Assembly: GCA_031552185.1 (NCBI GenBank) | Contig: JAVBMU010000056.1 | Coordinates: 1-36,694, forward strand | Source of the DNA: JAVBMU01 sp031552185 | GTDB lineage: Bacteria > Actinomycetota > Actinomycetes > Actinomycetales > Cellulomonadaceae | Reading direction: 5' to 3' | Length of the DNA: 36,694 nt | Part shown: positions 34,315 through 36,694 of the stretch, piece after piece | How the letters are laid out: each line of letters starts with the position of its first letter | Numbering within the stretch: position 1 is the first letter of the stretch | Notes under the pieces: generated by a model | What the model was told of the DNA's origin: nothing | Database searches by the model: none | The model's input: only the letters and a program-made list of their open reading frames with translations | Program-made: the position numbers and the translations under genes

Positions 34315-34596
34315 TCAGTTGGCGACGGCCTTCTTCAGCAGGCTGCCCGCGCTGATTTTGACGCCGTAGCCGGCCGCGATCGGGATTTCCGCGCCGGTGC
34401 GGGGGTTACGGCCCATGCGGGCGGCGCGCTCGACCCGCTCGACGGACAGCAGTCCGGTGAGCTTCACCGCTTCGCCCTTGCCGAGCGACTCGATGAGGAC
34501 GTCCTGGAAGGCGTTCAGCGCGCTTTCGGCGTCCGACTTGGTCAGGCCGGACTTGCTGGCGATCGCCGAGACCAGCTCGGACTTGTTGAGCGACAT
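34315..34596 (-). CDS. HU family DNA-binding protein
   Basis: A 93-residue nucleoid protein. MSLNKSELVSAIASKSGLTKSDAESALNAF is the HU dimerisation helix pair, and RMGRNPRTGAEIPI (about 60-73) is the DNA-binding arm with the intercalating proline at the tip. An AGAAGGGA ribosome site precedes the ATG. It lacks the long lysine-rich tail of mycobacterial HupB, so it resembles the short HupA-like form of streptomycetes. It appears monocistronic, with a strong hairpin downstream. Confidence 0.96.
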   Translation of the reverse strand: MSLNKSELVSAIASKSGLTKSDAESALNAFQDVLIESLGKGEAVKLTGLLSVERVERAARMGRNPRTGAEIPIAAGYGVKISAGSLLKKAVAN

Positions 34597-34739
34597 GCGT
34601 TTCCCTTCTCCGGTTCGCGGCGCATGGAGAGCCGCGTCATGTCAAGTGTGCCGGCGCAAGCCGAGGCACGACGGTCAACACTAGGCAACCGACCCGAATT
34701 CTGCCATTGTTCGCGCGGCGGCCCCGTCGGCGTGTCGGC

Positions 34740-35969
34740 TCAGTCGAAGAGTTCCTGGCCCCAGAACCGCCGGCCGGTACAGCCCGGCGGAACGGCGAAG
34801 ACGGCCGAGCCGATCGGCGTCGTCCACCGGCCGAGCCGATCCATTTCGTCCAGCTTTCGTTGCACGGGGACGTACTGCCGGTCGACGTCGGCCTGGAACG
34901 TGATGAAGACGACGCCGGTCGCATTCGCCTCGCCGCCGCCCACCCGGTCGTCGTAGTTGTAGACCCGCCGCAACATCTGCTCGTGGTCTTTGCCCGTCCG
35001 GGCACGCCGAATATGGGCGTCCTCGGCGATGACCGGCGCGCCGTCGGCGCCGCGCCGCTCGAGGTCCGGCTCGTCGGTCTCCTTCTTCCCCGTCAGGGGC
35101 GCCCCCGTGTCGAGGCGGCGCCCGATGGCGGCCTCCCGCCCGGCGCGGTCGACCTGTTCCCACCCGGTCAGGTCCATCGCGATGCGCCGCACGACCATGC
35201 TGGTGCCGCCGTCGAGCCAACCGTCCGAGCCGTCCGACCAGACCAGCTCCGGGTTACGCCAGGGCGCAACATTCCGGGTGCCGTCAAGTTGGCCCATCAG
35301 ATTGCGCGCCGTCGCCCGCACCGATGCCATGCCCCACGCCCGGCGGAAGCCACGCTGAATCCAGCGGACGGACACGATCGTTCGCGCCCCCTGGACGAGC
35401 ACCCGCGTGGCGTGGGCCACCGCCATCGGGTCGTCGGAGCAGATCTGCAGCACGACGTCGCCGCCCGACCAGCGCTCCTCCAGTTTGTCCACCGCAAAAG
35501 CCGGCAACGGCCGCAGCCAGGCGGGGCGGAACGCGGGAGCCAGACCGGCGACGTCGAAGAAGCCCGGTCCCCAGCCCACGGTGACGGTCAGCCGGGCCGG
35601 TTCGGCCGCGAGTTCCTCGGCGAGGTCGGCCAGCGCCGGCCGACCGGTGGTCAGGCGCTGCGCGTCGTCGCACCACAGCCGCATCAGCCGGATTGCACTG
35701 TCCCGGTTCGCACCCGGCCGGAAGTCGAGGGCAATCAGCGCCAGATGGGCCTGCGGCGGGGTGTCGACGCCCGCCTGCCGGCTGCCGAAGAAGTTCACCG
35801 TCTTGCCGCCGGCCGGCGCGGGCGGGGTCAGGCTGGGCTCGGTCGCCTCGGCTCCCGGCCCACTCACCGCATTGCTGCCGGCCACCCCGATCGCGATGCC
35901 CGCCAGCGTGGACGCGCCGACGGCCGTGCCGCGGGTCAGGAACCGGCGCCGGGAGAGGTCGTCAGCCAT
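34740..35969 (-). CDS. Tat-exported DyP-type peroxidase
   Basis: A 409-residue haem peroxidase. The N-terminus MADDLSRRRFLTRGTAVGAS carries a twin-arginine signal (SRRRFL), so it is exported folded. The distal DyP motif is GQLDG with D229; H319 in DAHIRRA is the likely proximal haem ligand, and R334/R335 in LRRVYNY the distal arginine. These support an active enzyme of the EfeB-like group, acting on dyes, porphyrins or other oxidisable substrates with H2O2. The ATG overlaps the end of the PCuAC gene by 8 bp, so the two are co-translated; a longer Arg-rich reading upstream is antisense to that gene's repeats. Confidence 0.93.
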   Translation of the reverse strand: MADDLSRRRFLTRGTAVGASTLAGIAIGVAGSNAVSGPGAEATEPSLTPPAPAGGKTVNFFGSRQAGVDTPPQAHLALIALDFRPGANRDSAIRLMRLWCDDAQRLTTGRPALADLAEELAAEPARLTVTVGWGPGFFDVAGLAPAFRPAWLRPLPAFAVDKLEERWSGGDVVLQICSDDPMAVAHATRVLVQGARTIVSVRWIQRGFRRAWGMASVRATARNLMGQLDGTRNVAPWRNPELVWSDGSDGWLDGGTSMVVRRIAMDLTGWEQVDRAGREAAIGRRLDTGAPLTGKKETDEPDLERRGADGAPVIAEDAHIRRARTGKDHEQMLRRVYNYDDRVGGGEANATGVVFITFQADVDRQYVPVQRKLDEMDRLGRWTTPIGSAVFAVPPGCTGRRFWGQELFD

Positions 35970-36585
35970 GGCGCACCTCCGAACCGGTCGTCGGGGCCGC
36001 GGCCGGAGCAGCGGTCGACGCCGGAGCAGCGGTCGAGGCCGGAGCAGCGGTCGCGGCCGGAGCAGCGGTCGCGTCGCCCTCCTGGTGCCCCTCAAAGCTG
36101 CGCCCGGCGGCCGTCACCACGAGTTGTCGACCGTCCGCAAGATCCAAGGTGATGTCATAGTGTCCGCCCGGCTCGATCGGGCGTTTCAGCGCCACGAGCA
36201 TCAGGTGCTTGCCGCCCGGGTAGAGGACGAGTCGCCCGCGCGCAGGGATCACCAACGACGGCAGGCTGTGCATGTCCTTTCCGGCGGTGCGGTGCAATTC
36301 GACCCGGGCGATGTCGCTGCGGCCAGCGATGATGCTGATCGGCGTCTCCGCGTTATTCGTGACCGCCATGAATACGGGGGCCGTGCCGTCGTCGGAGGCC
36401 CGGATCCAGGCGTCCGCGATGTCGACGTCGCGAAGGGCGAGCGCCCCACCGGCAGCGGCCGTGCCGTTCGACCAGGCGGGCGGGGCCTCACCGCTCCCGC
36501 AGCAACCGCCGGCCAGGAGCAGGACCAGCGCACCGGTCACGAACCCCGTCGAGCGTCGGCCGAGCCCGAAGAACCGCCGAATCAC
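35962..36585 (-). CDS. PCuAC-type periplasmic copper chaperone lipoprotein
   Basis: A 207-residue protein. The signal peptide ends in LAGGC (Cys28), suggesting lipid attachment. The PCuAC domain spans about 50-160: DIADAWIRASDDGTAPVFM, VELHRTAGKDMHSLPSL and the metal motif GGKHLMLVAL, with H/M ligands that bind Cu(I). Such proteins supply copper to cytochrome oxidase or buffer exported copper. The C-terminal 30 or so residues are Ala/Pro/Thr repeats. The GTG start overlaps the stop of the truncated upstream gene by 4 bp, and the peroxidase follows with an 8-bp overlap, so all three form an operon. Confidence 0.9.
   Translation of the reverse strand: MIRRFFGLGRRSTGFVTGALVLLLAGGCCGSGEAPPAWSNGTAAAGGALALRDVDIADAWIRASDDGTAPVFMAVTNNAETPISIIAGRSDIARVELHRTAGKDMHSLPSLVIPARGRLVLYPGGKHLMLVALKRPIEPGGHYDITLDLADGRQLVVTAAGRSFEGHQEGDATAAPAATAAPASTAAPASTAAPAAAPTTGSEVRHG
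36005..36073 (-). repeat. 18-bp coding repeats in the PCuAC protein tail
   Basis: About 3.8 copies of an 18-bp unit beginning GGAGCAGCGGTCG, at 36005, 36023, 36041 and 36059. They encode the Ala-Pro-Ala-Ser/Thr repeats at the C-terminus. Confidence 0.92.
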
Positions 36586-36694
36586 GCTCCCCCCTCCTCG
36601 CCCGGCATGGGCTTTTTCGACCCGTCCGCGGCCGGCGCGGCGGCGGCCGGCCCGCTCGCCCCCGGCGCGGCGGCGCCCGGCCCGCTCGCCCCCG
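36582..36694 (-). CDS. C-terminal end of an upstream gene, cut by window edge
   Basis: About 37 codons of an open frame end at TGA 36582-36584, overlapping the PCuAC start codon as GTGA. The tail has a repeated GASGP element with Ala/Pro and ends SKKPMPGEEGGA. The overlap and shared strand indicate the first visible gene of the PCuAC-peroxidase operon. In related operons this position is often a CopC-like or YcnI-like protein, but nothing in this tail identifies it. Confidence 0.55.
   Translation of the reverse strand, partial: GASGPGAAAPGASGPAAAAPAADGSKKPMPGEEGGA

Noticed and set aside
30078..34355. A plus-strand open frame of more than 1,400 codons opposite the giant membrane protein
   Set aside because: It is an antisense artefact of very high GC; its composition is Arg/Gly/Pro/His-rich without any domain, while the minus strand shows a zinc ribbon and membrane helices.

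Overview
The window comes from a high-GC Actinomycetota chromosome; I cannot place it at family level. The support is very high GC, frequent GTG starts, 1- to 8-bp gene overlaps, a CsoR-type copper regulator, a Tat-exported DyP peroxidase and a giant SCO7613-like membrane protein.

Positions 1-12.7 kb are a type I-E CRISPR-Cas locus, all read on the minus strand. It holds a CRISPR array (28 complete identical repeats plus one cut by the window edge), a short GC-rich leader-position segment, and a complete operon in the order cas3-cse1-cse2-cas7e-cas5e-cas6e-cas1-cas2. Most junctions are 4-bp ATGA/GTGA overlaps. Upstream of cas3 lie a DUF3800-like gene and a 466-bp stretch without a gene. That stretch carries, on the opposite strand, what looks like a self-contained unit: a weak promoter, a degenerate repeat, exactly 33 nt of spacer, a second repeat with an intact Cas6e-type hairpin, and a terminator-like hairpin. 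This is the most interesting object in the window. It is a candidate crRNA-like RNA (CreA/CreR type) or a relic mini-array.

Positions 12.7-18.4 kb are a copper-homeostasis block: an HdeD/DUF308 membrane protein diverging from csoR, an HMA copper chaperone with a Cys/His/Gly-rich tail, a CopA-type P1B ATPase, and then a CPBP intramembrane protease. A TACCCC-ACC-GGGGTA operator lies at the predicted csoR transcription start.

Positions 18.4-20.3 kb hold a small hypothetical gene diverging from a NUDIX hydrolase, and a broken glycosyltransferase. Positions 20.3-26.1 kb are a minus-strand peptide ABC importer: a binding lipoprotein, two permeases and one polypeptide carrying both ATPases. At 26.5-29.2 kb is a 905-residue membrane protein joining a kinase-like domain without the usual catalytic residues to a flippase-like (UPF0104) domain. 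A YefM-YoeB toxin-antitoxin pair follows at 29.5-30.0 kb.

Positions 30.1-36.7 kb hold a 1,328-residue SCO7613-like membrane protein, an HU-family protein, and a minus-strand operon of a truncated gene, a PCuAC-type copper chaperone lipoprotein and a Tat-exported DyP peroxidase. Copper handling therefore appears at two places in the window.
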